DNA of 64,000 bases from Tritrichomonas musculus (GCA_039105265.1 JAPFFF010000007.1:310001-374000), one strand, 5' to 3'. Counted from the first letter of the stretch, positions 1 through 10,723 are shown. Notes: generated by a model not told the origin, from the sequence alone. Translations and numbers: made by a program.

Positions 1-683
1 ATGAAGCTGTTGCAATGGGAGCTGCCATTTCAGCAATGATGATGAAAGAAGAATCAGCATATATTCCAAGCTTCCTTACTAAGCGTCCAACAATGTCAAT
101 CAATGCAACATGTGGAAATGAAACACTTGTTTATTGTACACGTGGAGTTAACTGTAATGAAGTTCTTGAATTTAATCAAAGTTGTGATCATATTGATATT
201 GTTATTGATAAAGATGATATTTTATCTGGTGTTGATCCTATTACAACTTATAGAGTTAATCAAACAATTCCAGAAAACAGCAGAATTCGATTATTTCTTC
301 AAGAACCTGATGCTACAATTAGAGATGCCCAATATTGTGTTAAAGAAGAATGTTTGCCACTTGAATTGGAAGAATTGGATAGCGATGGAAATATGGAAAG
401 TATGTATAAGTTCTTCTCTAATTGGATGATACACTCAAGTCAAAAAGGTAAGATTGAGCGTATCCACTCCCTCCTTGATAAATTAAGTCAATATCTAAAC
501 AAATTAGAAAGCACAAGAGTTGAGGCTACCTATCCTGCAACTGAAGAAATGAAAGAACAAGTTTCAACTTATCTTGAAATGGATAAAGCTGGTTTGATTG
601 ATTCACTTAATTACACTGAAGTTGATAAAGCTATACAAACATTAGAAGGTGTTGCAAATGGTTTACATTTGAAGACCGACTGA
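1..683 (+). CDS. Hsp70-family chaperone, C-terminal part (5' end outside window)
   Basis: The frame is open to the left edge and reads D-EAVAMGAAIS, the conserved end of the Hsp70 nucleotide-binding domain (usual form DEAVAxGAA). A divergent substrate-binding region and a helical tail follow, so this is the last third of an Hsp70/Hsp110-type ATP-driven chaperone. The visible part has about six cysteines in the beta-domain region and several N-x-S/T sequons (NAT, NET, NQS, NQT, NYT), which would suit an ER-lumen paralogue such as a GRP170/Lhs1 type. That location is inference: the C-terminus ends in LKTD, not a KDEL-like signal. The protein must begin upstream; the internal ATG at 15 is not the start. 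Hsp70 membership is firm, the subfamily is not. Confidence 0.85.
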   Translation, partial: EAVAMGAAISAMMMKEESAYIPSFLTKRPTMSINATCGNETLVYCTRGVNCNEVLEFNQSCDHIDIVIDKDDILSGVDPITTYRVNQTIPENSRIRLFLQEPDATIRDAQYCVKEECLPLELEELDSDGNMESMYKFFSNWMIHSSQKGKIERIHSLLDKLSQYLNKLESTRVEATYPATEEMKEQVSTYLEMDKAGLIDSLNYTEVDKAIQTLEGVANGLHLKTD

Positions 684-1056
684 ATCTTTTTATGAGATTT
701 ATATTAAATAATTATTTTTCTAACTTTGATTGATTTATAGAATTTATTTTGATTTGAACAAAGTTGAGTCAATTTTGATTAAAAGATTTTCTTAATATAT
801 TATAAAAGTCGATTTTCTTGTTTGTTTTGTAAGATCATTTAAATTTGTTATTCAAGATGTTTAAACTCATTCAAAAGAAAAGGCGAAAGATTTCATCCCT
901 GATATTAATTTGATTGATGTTATATTCTAATTTCATATGAATATGTTAAAATGAGAGGGAGTATTATTTTTTTTTTTGAGTGAAGTAAATTGAATGAAAT
1001 TTTAATATATATTCAAATATTTCAGTGTGTACTAACAAAATTAGAATCTGGACTAA
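684..1056. other. Intergenic, AT-rich
   Basis: About 370 bases with no credible ORF. There is a T tract near 967. The string ACTAAC followed by AG at about 1031-1044 resembles a trichomonad intron 3' end, but no matching donor was seen, so it is left uncalled. Confidence 0.6.
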
Positions 1057-4000
1057 ATGTTGGCGAATAATGAAGCCAACGAAAACTCATCAAATAAAAA
1101 TCAACAAATAAATAATATTAGAACTAGAATTCATCCAGCAGAAGAATTAAACTCAATTTTGCAAACCTACTGTATTGAAGGTCAAGAATTTAGTCCTACT
1201 GCAATTCGTACTATTGGAACAGCAGTTGCGAAGCTTGCTGATAGTAGAATGCTTAATACCGCAAACCAAGATCTAATATGGCAATTTCTCAAGATTCAAA
1301 ATGATTCTCTTAGCAATCAGAAATTCCCTATGAATATTGTGGAAATAGCATTAAAAATTCTCGCTGAGCCTGATATGCCATTAAAACTTTACAATGACGA
1401 ATGGATCATAAATATCATTAATCATTTTGCTGAATACTGTAACGAAATTTTTCAAAACAACGAGAAAAAAACGCAAATTCACAGTCTATTTTCCATATTC
1501 CGCCATCTCTCATTTGTCGTACAGCAAATTAATTTATCTGATTCTTCACTATATAAATTAATTTCTCTATCATTACCAGCCTATTTCCTCCCATCATCAT
1601 CGCCATCGCTACAATCATCTTCATGTTCGCTAATAACTGCTATTTTTAAAAAGTATTCAAGTCTACGAAATGATATTATTATTGATATCTTTGAGGCAGT
1701 TGATAAAAATCAAGGTAATCCAAAATATGTTCCATTCCCTAATGATGTCAGAAAAATTGTTTCTTCAATATCAATTCTTTTTATTGAGCTTTGCCAATCA
1801 ATATCAAGTTTTCCATGTGATACAGAAAGTATTACGCAAGAAATTATACAATTTATAATTCATAATTTAATATCTCGTTCAAAGAGTAGTGCTTCTATGG
1901 GCAAGATATTTGAAAAGTTTACTGAAGATATTTGTGCCTTATTATCGCATCCATTTTATCCAATTTCAAAAATTTTTTTAAAAATTACATTCGAATCTCT
2001 TTTCCCATCTATTTCAAAAAAAGATGATAATACTCGAATTTCAATTAAGCTTATTTGCATAGCTCTTAAAAATATTTTAATCTGCACTAAAAGAGTGAAA
2101 AGTTCTAATTCAATCATATTTCCAATTTCAATTTTTCAATCACTAGTTGGTTTTACAGAGGATAAGATTAATGAATATCTTCATAATCCGGAATCAAATA
2201 TTTCTGAAATAGAAAATGAAAATTGTGCTTTAAATCTTAATTCAAGTTTTCCTTTAAATGCTTTTGAAGAATTAACAGCACATTTTATTATATCTCTTTA
2301 TCTCCATCAATCAATGAAATTATCAGAAGTTATTACCACTTCACTTCCATTTAGTATAACTCTTTGGTCATCCAAAAAATTATCGCAAGAAGAGTTAGAC
2401 AATTATCTTCTTTGGTGGAGAGGAATGTTGCCTTCAGACTTTAATTACGAATGGACATTAGAAATAGCAGAACAAATTTGTTTATATGAAATTTGCAAGC
2501 AACCAATGTTTGATCATGTTCATTTACTTGTTCATCATCTTTTGAAAGGTCTTGAAAACAAAAATTCAAATGTTCGAGCAAAAATTCTTGTTGGACTCTC
2601 TGGTTTAATTGAAATTGATCCAGATATATTATATCATCCAATACTTGTTTCACAAATTAAGGATTCTTTTAAAGATCCATCTGCGCCTATTCGTGATTCA
2701 GTTTTACAAATTATATCAAAATATATATTTCAAAATGAACAAAGTAGTTCGCCATATTTTAATGTTGTGATAAATTGTCTTGCTGATACTTCACCGATGG
2801 TTGTTAAAAGAGCTCTTGGTACTGTTGGCCAGTTATCAAAAAGTTCTGATGACGAATGTCTTGCCAAACTTTGCTATTTACTCAGTTTAAAACTCAATGA
2901 TGAATCAAGCAATGTGGCAAAAGCAGCAAGAGATGCGCTTATTCAAGTTCTCTTTGAAGATGCTAAAGATCCAACTCAGGTATTAACTGATGTTATTAAT
3001 CAAACTCAAGGACGTCCTTCATGGTTTTCTAAATTCATTAAACCATTATATTTGAAGCATAAATATACACCAACTATTAAGCTGATGATTAATAAATCAT
3101 TTGAAAATTTAAATAATTCCCCAACAATACAGAACTGCCGTCTTGTTCATGAGTTTTGTGATGTTTTCCCGAAACTTTGCGCACCGCAGCATGAAACTAT
3201 CATTTCAATTATTACTATTTGTGCTGATGATGATTCTCTTAATATTTTATCTAATGCACTTAACTCAATTCTAAATGATATTACTAATCCAAATATTTCA
3301 TTATTTACTTTGTTGATGCAATCTGTTCAACAGTACATATATCTTAAACCAGCATCAATAATTCGATCATTAATCGAAGTTTCTTCTCGAATTTCATCTG
3401 ATATTTTACCAACAAATACAGTTCTCAATCAGACTTTTGACTACTTTACCAAATTTATAAGAGCAAATTTAAATATTGCTAGACAGAAAGAATTTGTTGA
3501 AACGCCTGAATCAACAAAGCTAGTCAATCAATTATGCAGAGCACTTTATATAATTGGTTGCATTTGCAGATACCATAAATCATTAGTTGATAGAAATGTT
3601 AATCAGATTTGGGGGCCAATTCAGCATTATTTTAATGCTCCTATCCCAAAAATTAGATCAATGGTTCTTCAATCTGTTTGTGATATTTGTGTTCGTGATG
3701 CTTCTCAAATACCAAAAGCTAAAGAATTAGTTAATCATGCATTTAAACTTGGCCCACCAGAAAACGTTTCAGCTGTTATTTTCTTAAAGAATTTAATTGA
3801 AGAAGAAACTAAAATTGAAGACACAACTAAAATTGATGAGATTAGGCCAACATATTCAGCAAATTTAATTCATGATTTCATGAGCGAAATAACAAAATGT
3901 TTCAGCTACAAAGATTCATTAGTAAGAACAGCAGCACTTGAATTTTCAAATACGGCCCTTAGATATGGTGCTATTAATCCACCTGACATAATCAAATATA

Positions 4001-4746
4001 TCATTTCAATGTTGTGTTCAAAAGATCAATCGAATCTAGCAATAGAAACTTTAAAAATTGTTATTTATCATTATTCTAATATTTTAAATAATAGAATGAA
4101 AGATGGCATTAAAGAAGCTTTCTATTTTGTTAATGAAATGTATGGTCAAAATTTCACTACTCTTCCTAATGATGATTATGTGTTTCATATTGGAGATTTA
4201 TTAGGTATTCTGCCACCTCCTCAAAAAGCATTATATTTAAATGCTTTTACTGATATCCTAAAAGATGCTTTTTCTGCTAAACCAGACCCTTTTTTTATCA
4301 ATTGGCTTATTCGTTCAATTTGCTGTTTCCCTTTTTCATATGTCTGGGAACCTTCAACAATCATTAATAATTTAAATAAAAATGACTTTACAGCATATAT
4401 AAGCACTGCTTATACTGATGCGAAAGCCATGGTTTATGCACTGTCAAAGCCAGATGCTCAAATTCCCAAAGGTGCAAAACCACCAGTTTGGTATACTTCC
4501 ATTTTAATATTAATGGCAAAACAGTGGTTGGTTAAAAAGTATCATATTCAAATTAAAAAGCTTAAAAAATATGAAACTGATAAAAAAACACCAGTGAAAG
4601 TTGCAATGATTCAAGAAATTTCTTTTAATAATATTCCAATACCTGGGAAAAAAGCAGAATTAAATGATGTAACTTTAAATCTTTTCGCACGACTTCAGTC
4701 AACAATGCGTATGGAACGTTCGTTTGATTTTTCTCAAGAAGAATAA
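1057..4746 (+). CDS. SCC2: Scc2/NIPBL-like cohesin loader (HEAT-repeat protein)
   Basis: A 1229-residue, almost wholly helical protein made of HEAT-like repeats. The central stretch, about residues 480-660, has the Nipped-B/Scc2 signature pattern: repeats reading NSNVRAKILVGLSGLIEIDP, then DPSAPIRDSVLQIISKYI, then DTSPMVVKRALGTVGQL and DESSNVAKAARDALIQVLF. These match in order the human NIPBL blocks for chromosome cohesion loading (VRTKAMKCL..VDP, TSVREAAVELLGRF, ISVRKRVIKIL). A later block (LCRALYIIGCICRYHKSLVD, then IRSMVLQSVCDICVRD) fits the Scc2 C-terminal domain. The family loads cohesin onto chromatin in the nucleus with Scc4/MAU2. The protein is shorter than fungal and animal Scc2, mostly by lacking a long N-terminal extension. 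The ATG is the first in frame. Another HEAT protein (condensin or adaptin type) is the main alternative. Confidence 0.75.
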   Translation: MLANNEANENSSNKNQQINNIRTRIHPAEELNSILQTYCIEGQEFSPTAIRTIGTAVAKLADSRMLNTANQDLIWQFLKIQNDSLSNQKFPMNIVEIALKILAEPDMPLKLYNDEWIINIINHFAEYCNEIFQNNEKKTQIHSLFSIFRHLSFVVQQINLSDSSLYKLISLSLPAYFLPSSSPSLQSSSCSLITAIFKKYSSLRNDIIIDIFEAVDKNQGNPKYVPFPNDVRKIVSSISILFIELCQSISSFPCDTESITQEIIQFIIHNLISRSKSSASMGKIFEKFTEDICALLSHPFYPISKIFLKITFESLFPSISKKDDNTRISIKLICIALKNILICTKRVKSSNSIIFPISIFQSLVGFTEDKINEYLHNPESNISEIENENCALNLNSSFPLNAFEELTAHFIISLYLHQSMKLSEVITTSLPFSITLWSSKKLSQEELDNYLLWWRGMLPSDFNYEWTLEIAEQICLYEICKQPMFDHVHLLVHHLLKGLENKNSNVRAKILVGLSGLIEIDPDILYHPILVSQIKDSFKDPSAPIRDSVLQIISKYIFQNEQSSSPYFNVVINCLADTSPMVVKRALGTVGQLSKSSDDECLAKLCYLLSLKLNDESSNVAKAARDALIQVLFEDAKDPTQVLTDVINQTQGRPSWFSKFIKPLYLKHKYTPTIKLMINKSFENLNNSPTIQNCRLVHEFCDVFPKLCAPQHETIISIITICADDDSLNILSNALNSILNDITNPNISLFTLLMQSVQQYIYLKPASIIRSLIEVSSRISSDILPTNTVLNQTFDYFTKFIRANLNIARQKEFVETPESTKLVNQLCRALYIIGCICRYHKSLVDRNVNQIWGPIQHYFNAPIPKIRSMVLQSVCDICVRDASQIPKAKELVNHAFKLGPPENVSAVIFLKNLIEEETKIEDTTKIDEIRPTYSANLIHDFMSEITKCFSYKDSLVRTAALEFSNTALRYGAINPPDIIKYIISMLCSKDQSNLAIETLKIVIYHYSNILNNRMKDGIKEAFYFVNEMYGQNFTTLPNDDYVFHIGDLLGILPPPQKALYLNAFTDILKDAFSAKPDPFFINWLIRSICCFPFSYVWEPSTIINNLNKNDFTAYISTAYTDAKAMVYALSKPDAQIPKGAKPPVWYTSILILMAKQWLVKKYHIQIKKLKKYETDKKTPVKVAMIQEISFNNIPIPGKKAELNDVTLNLFARLQSTMRMERSFDFSQEE

Positions 4747-4991
4747 TTTTTGTTTATAATATATCTAAAGATAGTCTTAAAAAGAATTGGTTTCATTTTT
4801 TTTTTATTTGTTATAATGAAAAACAATCTTGTTAAATAATGCTTGAATACAATTAAAATAAATAACAAATTTTGAATGAATTCACGATTTGATTAAATAA
4901 TTATGTTAATTATTCATATCCAAATTGCCAATAATTAAAATTGAGTATGAAAACAATTCATTACATTTAAAAAATAAGTGATTTCAATTAA

Positions 4992-6071
4992 TCATAAAAT
5001 TTCTAAAATCTTATTTCTTTGATCAATAGTTAAAAGTGGAATGTTCACTTGGAATTTAAATATATGATCGCCTCGTTCTTCTTTTGAATTTGCTCTTTGC
5101 ATTCCTCTTCCTTGGATTTTAAATTTTTCTCCTGGTTGAATTACAGTTGAAATTTTAAGTGAAATTGGTTCCCCATCAATTGCAGTTGATTTAACTTCAT
5201 AATCTTCACAAATTGCATCCCTGAGGGTAATTGATATATTTTCTATAATATCATCACCTTGGCGAATAAATCTGTTATGTTTAAGTTCTTTAAAAGTAAA
5301 AATCATGTCATGTGCATCACTTGGAGATTCACGATTTCCTTTCCCTGCTAAGGTAATTTTTGTTCCATCTGCAATCCCTGGTGTAGGTGTAAATGAAACA
5401 GTCTTTTTCTCAATTCGGCCATCAACAGAACGTGTTACTGAATATTTCTTTGGAGTTAAATTATATATTTCTTCTAATGTGTATTCAACATTAATATTAA
5501 TATCGCCAACAAGATCTGAGTCAAGTGCTTCTGGATTCATTTGCTGACGGCTGTCCATCGAAAAGCTTGAATTAATACTTGTTGTATTATATTTGTGTAG
5601 ATTACTGTATTTTTCTGAGGAAGCATGAGTTCTAGGTTCTGAAAAAGGATAATTGTTACTGCTACTATTATTATTGCTATTATCATCTATATTAATTTCG
5701 TCATTATCATTGTTTGTCGCCTCATCATCGCCATAAAATTGGTTATATAAGTAATCAAACGATGAAGACTGTGCAGATCGTGATCTACTTCGAGGTAAGA
5801 ATGAACTAACTTTTCGGTCGTTAAAAGTACTTGATGTTCTAGCTGATGGACGATGAGGAATAGGTGTTGATAAATCGTATTTTTTCCTTTGTTCAGGATC
5901 TTTCAAAATATCGTAAGCACGAGTTATATTCTGGAACATCTCTTTTGAGCTTGGATTTGAATTTTTATCAGGATGCCACTTCATAGCAAGAGTGTGGTAA
6001 GCCTTCTTAATAGCCTGATCATCAGCATCTTGAGAAACTTGTAATACGCGATATGGGTTGAATGTGTTCAT
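4992..6071 (-). CDS. DnaJ class B (Hsp40) co-chaperone
   Basis: A 359-residue Hsp40 that stimulates Hsp70 ATPase. The J domain is at the N-terminus (about residues 4-66), with the essential HPD at 33-35 inside KWHPDKN and the KKAYHTLAMK helix before it. A Ser/Asn/Asp-rich linker (about 75-165) replaces the usual G/F region. The C-terminal DnaJ_C substrate-binding domains follow (about 185-355), including the DININVEYTLEEIYN start and the GRGMQR and GDHIFKFQV strands. There is no CxxCxGxG zinc region, so it is class B (Sis1/DnaJB1 type), probably cytosolic or nuclear. The start is set at the ATG at 6071; four further in-frame codons upstream begin with a TTG and look non-coding. It converges on the SCC2 gene with about 245 bases between them. 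Confidence 0.92.
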   Translation of the reverse strand: MNTFNPYRVLQVSQDADDQAIKKAYHTLAMKWHPDKNSNPSSKEMFQNITRAYDILKDPEQRKKYDLSTPIPHRPSARTSSTFNDRKVSSFLPRSRSRSAQSSSFDYLYNQFYGDDEATNNDNDEINIDDNSNNNSSSNNYPFSEPRTHASSEKYSNLHKYNTTSINSSFSMDSRQQMNPEALDSDLVGDININVEYTLEEIYNLTPKKYSVTRSVDGRIEKKTVSFTPTPGIADGTKITLAGKGNRESPSDAHDMIFTFKELKHNRFIRQGDDIIENISITLRDAICEDYEVKSTAIDGEPISLKISTVIQPGEKFKIQGRGMQRANSKEERGDHIFKFQVNIPLLTIDQRNKILEIL

Positions 6072-7243
6072 TTTTTTTGACAAATTAGGTTAATTTTTTG
6101 TCCTTTTATCAAAATTGTATATTCATTCAATCAGAATTAATAAGACTTTTAAATATTATGATTATTGTGATAACGATGATTATTAAGAAAAAAGCATGCA
6201 TCTGATTTATAATTTGTAATAAAATTTTGAATTGAATATATTCACAAAATTGGTATCGTATCATTCAAAATTCAAAATAGATGAAATATATTGAAAAAAT
6301 TGAATGTTGATAGGAATTATCTTTCAAAATGATATTCAAATGAGTATCATTTTTCTGAAATGAATTTTATAGGATAATAGTCAATCCTGTTAAAAGTTTG
6401 TAGCATTATAACTAAAATTAACTATTCGATCAAGAAGGCACTAATCCTGGGTCACTAATCCAATTATCGTTTCTCATGAAAAGCATGATAACCCTATTTC
6501 ATAAAACCAGTAGAAACTAAATGAAAGGCCAAATTAAATATTTTTTGCCTTGATATGATCGTTAAAAAAAATAAATTAAAACGATATTGAAAAAACAAAT
6601 TGTAAAAAAAACATTTTTTTCAAGACATTAATGATAATGACAGTTTCATCAAAACAATCATCAATACATATTTCGAAATTTAAGGAATCTTTAAAGTGTA
6701 CCAATAGTTATTTCTAAATGCAAGAAAAGTAATGAATGACAGTTTCAATGATTTACCTCTTAAAATGTTTTGCTAACAGAAAGCAAATCTAATTTGATGC
6801 TATTTTAAACCAACTTTTATCACCCATAATTCCATAGAAACACTCATGTTATTTTTTTTTTTTTTTTATTCATTTTCAAATTTTTTCAAACTTTTTCGGA
6901 ATAATTGAATTGTGAATAAAAAACACGTTATTTTGATTATATTTGGTTTTGAAAATACCTAAAATTAAAGTTTTGAATTTCAACTTGAGATATTCCCATA
7001 CAAACATATAACCATTTAAGTTTTAATTATGTAAAAACGGTTATCATTTTTTTTTTTATATGTTATATTTTTATTCAAATTAAAATTGCAGTATATTGGT
7101 AATTATTCAATTAAATATATTTCAAAATCATGAATTATAATTATCATATATATATTATTTATATTATCTAAATACATATTTTATACCCAATTTATTAATG
7201 AAGAAAACAAGGTTTATTTTGAATAAGAGGTGAAGATAAAATT

Positions 7244-7281
7244 CTGGAAAGCTTATTCATGACTTTTTGAATACTTTCCAG
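7244..7281. repeat. Hairpin / inverted repeat
   Basis: CTGGAAAG at 7244-7251 pairs perfectly with CTTTCCAG at 7274-7281. Inside it TATTCA pairs with TGAATA after a two-base bulge, giving about 14 base pairs around a loop of eight. Its function is unknown; it could be the folded centre or end of an old inverted-repeat element. Confidence 0.55.
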
Positions 7282-8043
7282 TATTTTTAAAGAAGATCAA
7301 ATTAAGTAATAAAGTCGATTATCATTGCATTTTGAAAAAATATAACAAAGTATCAATGAAAAATAATTTAAAAAATCTAACGTTCAATATAATTATTATT
7401 TATAAATATACCAATTTATATTTTAATTTTTATATTACTTAAATTAAAACAAATGTATATGTATAAAATATGTTTATAAAACAAAAATACTTATATGATA
7501 TATATAAAATATGCATAAGAATTTTTAATTTTATCTATTTTTTTAATTTCAAAGCATTATCAGAAATTCAAAACGTTTTTTTTAGTCATTTATCAAATAT
7601 GAATTATATTATGCAATTTCATTTTTTGTAAATGTACATACCATAATCATAAATTTTATAATATACAAAGAAATTTTTATTCAAAAGTTTGAAAAATATT
7701 TTTTTCAAAGCAACTTTTTCAATCATTTTTATATTTTTTTTTTTATTAACCCTTGTAAATATAAAGTATTATAAAATAATCTTTATATAAAAAATATTAT
7801 TCTAATAAAATACAGAGAATTAATATTTGACATTTGTAAATTTTATCGGTTTTCTATAATGAATATTTTTATTTATAAAAATCTAAATTAATTGAATTTT
7901 AAAGATAAACTATTCAAAAATTCTATTTTTAAATAATTCTTTTTTTCAATATTCTATTTTTATATGTTCTTTTTTATTTAATTGAATTATTTTGATAGAA
8001 TACATATGGAAAATTCAATAATAGACTTTATTAATTCAAAGGG

Positions 8044-8050
8044 TCATTTC
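8044..8050 (+). promoter_or_regulatory. Candidate trichomonad initiator (Inr)
   Basis: TCATTTC, matching the TCA(+1)YTW initiator known in trichomonads, lies 29 bases before the kinase ATG (A+1 at 8046). The match is short and the DNA is AT-rich, so this is suggestive only. Confidence 0.4.
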
Positions 8051-8074
8051 ATTTTTTGGTAATCTAGAATCAAA

Positions 8075-9061
8075 ATGCTACACGCTGAAACTCAAGATGG
8101 CTTTCCTATTAGCATTCCTGCAACATTTCATGGTTATAATGTGATTCAACTTCTTGGTTGTGGAAGTACCTGTATCGTCATATTAGTAGAAGATGAGAAA
8201 ACTCAACAAAGATTTTCTGCAAAAATCATTTCAAAGAAAGATGTTCAGAATCGTAACATGTTAAAAGCAATTATAAATGAGATTAAGGTTCTTCAAACAC
8301 TTGACCATCCTCATATAATCAAAGTTCAAGAAGCATTTGACATGAAAAACGAAGATGAAGAAGAGTACTATGTTATAATAATGGAATATTGTTCAAATGG
8401 CGATCTATTGTCCTATGCAACGGGACCTGGCTTTAAGAGTGAAGCTGAGAAAAAGAAAATTTTAACTGGCTTTTTAGAAGCAATCAAATATCTTCATAAC
8501 AATGGAATTTCACATGGGGATATCAAGTCTGAAAACATTTTACTTGACGACTTTTATTCTCCGAAGCTATGCGATTTTGGCTTTTGTCGATTATCTCAAT
8601 TTGCTGGTGATGATTCAAAGAATGGGACATTATATTATGCAGCTCCAGAATTATTTGTCAAGGGCCAATTTGATACTTTCAAAACGGACATCTGGGCAAT
8701 TGGAATCACTTTATATTCATTGGCGGAATTGCAATTTCCATTTAAGGATGGCGATCAAAATTGCATTGTAAGGCAGATTCTTAATGCACGCTTGTCAATC
8801 AGACAAGGAATGGAACCAAAGCTAAGAGCTCTAGTTGAACGCTGCACAGTTAAGAATCCTGAACTTAGACCAACAATTGATGACGTTCTTCATGATCCAT
8901 ATTTGTTTATCGGAGAGAGCTCAGGAAAGAAGAACAATATCTCAAAGAAGAAACTATTCAATCAATGTATACAGGAAACTCTTCAACAGGAAGAAAATGC
9001 ATGGAATAGCTCATCTTTATATGATAATGTTGAAAGCTTTGAACCTGTTTTTACGATTTAA
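8075..9061 (+). CDS. Serine/threonine protein kinase, CAMK-like
   Basis: A 328-residue protein that is almost only a kinase domain (about residues 20-278). Visible motifs are the glycine loop LGCGSTCIV (27-35), the ATP-binding lysine K50 in SAKII, the helix-C glutamate E69, and the catalytic loop HGDIKSEN with D149. Next come DFG at 167-169, a short activation segment ending GTLYYAAPELF (APE at 190-192), and DIWAIGITLYSLA. The HRD arginine is replaced by glycine (HGD), so it is a non-RD kinase; all catalytic residues are present and it should be active. Arrangement and size fit the greatly expanded CAMK/AMPK-like small kinases of trichomonads. The tail after 280 is lysine-rich. The substrate cannot be inferred. 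Confidence 0.93.
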   Translation: MLHAETQDGFPISIPATFHGYNVIQLLGCGSTCIVILVEDEKTQQRFSAKIISKKDVQNRNMLKAIINEIKVLQTLDHPHIIKVQEAFDMKNEDEEEYYVIIMEYCSNGDLLSYATGPGFKSEAEKKKILTGFLEAIKYLHNNGISHGDIKSENILLDDFYSPKLCDFGFCRLSQFAGDDSKNGTLYYAAPELFVKGQFDTFKTDIWAIGITLYSLAELQFPFKDGDQNCIVRQILNARLSIRQGMEPKLRALVERCTVKNPELRPTIDDVLHDPYLFIGESSGKKNNISKKKLFNQCIQETLQQEENAWNSSSLYDNVESFEPVFTI

Positions 9062-9334
9062 AATATTATATCTTTATTGATTGTTGAAGGTTTAGTGATT
9101 CATATTAGAAGTTATATCAATCTAAATTATTCTTATTTCTATTAGCCTTTTACTTGCTGTATAAGCTGCTTTATTTTTTTAGAAATTATTATATATATTT
9201 GATAAATATTTAAACATCTCTTTGATTATTTGCTTATTATTATTTTTAAAATGCTATTTACAACAATCTAAATTGAAATGTATTCTTTTTGTTATTTTTG
9301 TTGAAACATTAGCGACCGTTTATTACAGAAAAAA

Positions 9335-10609
9335 ATGAGTAATTTACCAAATTTTTCTCGTCACGAAGGCCACGAATTTAAAGATGGAGAACAAATTTAT
9401 GTTATCGATCCAAATAAGTATGATATTTGGGCAGCCGAGATTCAATCCGTCACAGATAAAGGCTATAAAATTCATTATCCTGATTATCCAGATGATGATT
9501 GCCTGGTTGAAGATGCCTCATCTTTCTTAGTCAAAGATGATGTTAATACAAAAATATTTAAGAGTCAAGAAAAGATTCGTAAACAATTAGAAGAAAAAGA
9601 AGATAGAGAAGATTCAGATAGTGACGATTATCAACAAACTAAAAAGAAGGCGCCAAAGAAGAAAAAGAAAGAAAAACCAAAGAAAGAAAAAAAGCCCAAA
9701 GAGAAAAAGGAAAAACCTCCAAAGGAGCCAAAACCTAAAAAAGAAAAGCCAAAGAAAGCAAAGGAAGGGAAATTCAAAAAGATTTCAGGAGAAAAAGAAT
9801 ATCGAAAGATCTTACACGATTCAGTTAAAACAGCATTTCAAAGAAATATCAGCGATCCAGATTCATTTATTGAATTCTTTGATAATACATATCGTCCTAT
9901 ATATGGTGATAAACAAATGAATAAAATTTCAGCCGATGCCGTCCAACGTTTTACGAGAGAGCTTGCAAGAAGCCAAGACAATGAAATTGATGGAGAAGAA
10001 ATAATTGGAGATTTCGGCAGTGATTCTTATGGTGAAGTATCTGATCATTTTGAAGAAGAAGATATCAAATTTGAACAGCCTGAAGAAATTACACTTCCAA
10101 CAATCAAAGGGAAAATTCAAAATGGATATGAAATTTCAATTGGAAACACTTCTTTATCATTCAACAAAAATGATCCATTCCCAATTCTTTTTGAAGATGA
10201 AAGGTGCAATGCTTTTATTTATAAAACACCTGCAACACAATATTTAATTTTAAATGGTATGAAATTTGAATTAGAACAGATTGATGAGGATGATAGTTCT
10301 CCTAAGCAATATTTTTATGACGAATCAAAACTTCCACCACATGATAATCAACAAAGCGTTTCTTATTTTTATCCAAAATTGATGAAATTGGGAATAATGA
10401 AAGTTAAAGAATCCCCTGAATGCATTAAATACATGGAAATGCAAATTAAGAAAAAATCCAAGATTGGACAGTTACAATGGTTACCAGAAATTGAAGACGA
10501 AACAAATGAATCAGGCCACAACAGCTCAAAAAGAAGAAGTAGAAAAGCTGATGCAGATGATAGAATTCTTCACACTAAAGATCTTGAAAGCGCTTCAGAT
10601 TCATCTTGA
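9335..10609 (+). CDS. Chromo-barrel/Tudor-knot-like protein, lysine-rich
   Basis: A 424-residue protein. Residues about 13-70 (GEQIYVIDPNKYDIWAAEIQ... KGYKIHYPDYPDDDCLVE) resemble a chromo-barrel/Tudor-knot fold as in MRG15/Eaf3 or MOF, which read methylated histones or bind RNA. A 60-residue stretch of nearly continuous Lys/Pro/Glu follows (about 103-150), probably disordered and nuclear. A helical segment comes next (about 155-215). The last part contains a beta-rich block and an acidic/basic tail. No MRG domain or acetyltransferase domain was found, so it is not a standard Eaf3/Esa1 protein. A chromatin role is inferred from the first domain and the basic stretch only. It starts at the first ATG. 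Confidence 0.7.
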   Translation: MSNLPNFSRHEGHEFKDGEQIYVIDPNKYDIWAAEIQSVTDKGYKIHYPDYPDDDCLVEDASSFLVKDDVNTKIFKSQEKIRKQLEEKEDREDSDSDDYQQTKKKAPKKKKKEKPKKEKKPKEKKEKPPKEPKPKKEKPKKAKEGKFKKISGEKEYRKILHDSVKTAFQRNISDPDSFIEFFDNTYRPIYGDKQMNKISADAVQRFTRELARSQDNEIDGEEIIGDFGSDSYGEVSDHFEEEDIKFEQPEEITLPTIKGKIQNGYEISIGNTSLSFNKNDPFPILFEDERCNAFIYKTPATQYLILNGMKFELEQIDEDDSSPKQYFYDESKLPPHDNQQSVSYFYPKLMKLGIMKVKESPECIKYMEMQIKKKSKIGQLQWLPEIEDETNESGHNSSKRRSRKADADDRILHTKDLESASDSS

Positions 10610-10723
10610 AAGAGCTATATTATTTTTATTTTAACAAATATACTTGAATAAAAAGCATAAATACAATGACACTTATTTTAAAATTGCTTATTTCAAATAT
10701 TTATGCATATATAAAATTAACAA
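10610..10723. other. Short spacer before a MITE
   Basis: Just over 100 AT-rich bases with no feature seen. The first copy of the target duplication begins at 10724. Confidence 0.5.

Larger units (their letters stand above)
6072..8074. other. Gene-free AT-rich intergenic region
   Basis: Two kilobases between divergent DnaJ and kinase genes. No ORF of useful length, tRNA or rRNA was recognised. It contains many A and T runs and one strong hairpin at 7244-7281, listed separately. No clear terminal inverted repeats were found here by eye. Confidence 0.6.

Noticed and set aside
1031-1044. ACTAAC...AG resembling a trichomonad intron 3' end before the SCC2 ATG
   Set aside because: No GTAYGT donor at a suitable distance and the consensus tail differs; it lies outside coding sequence.
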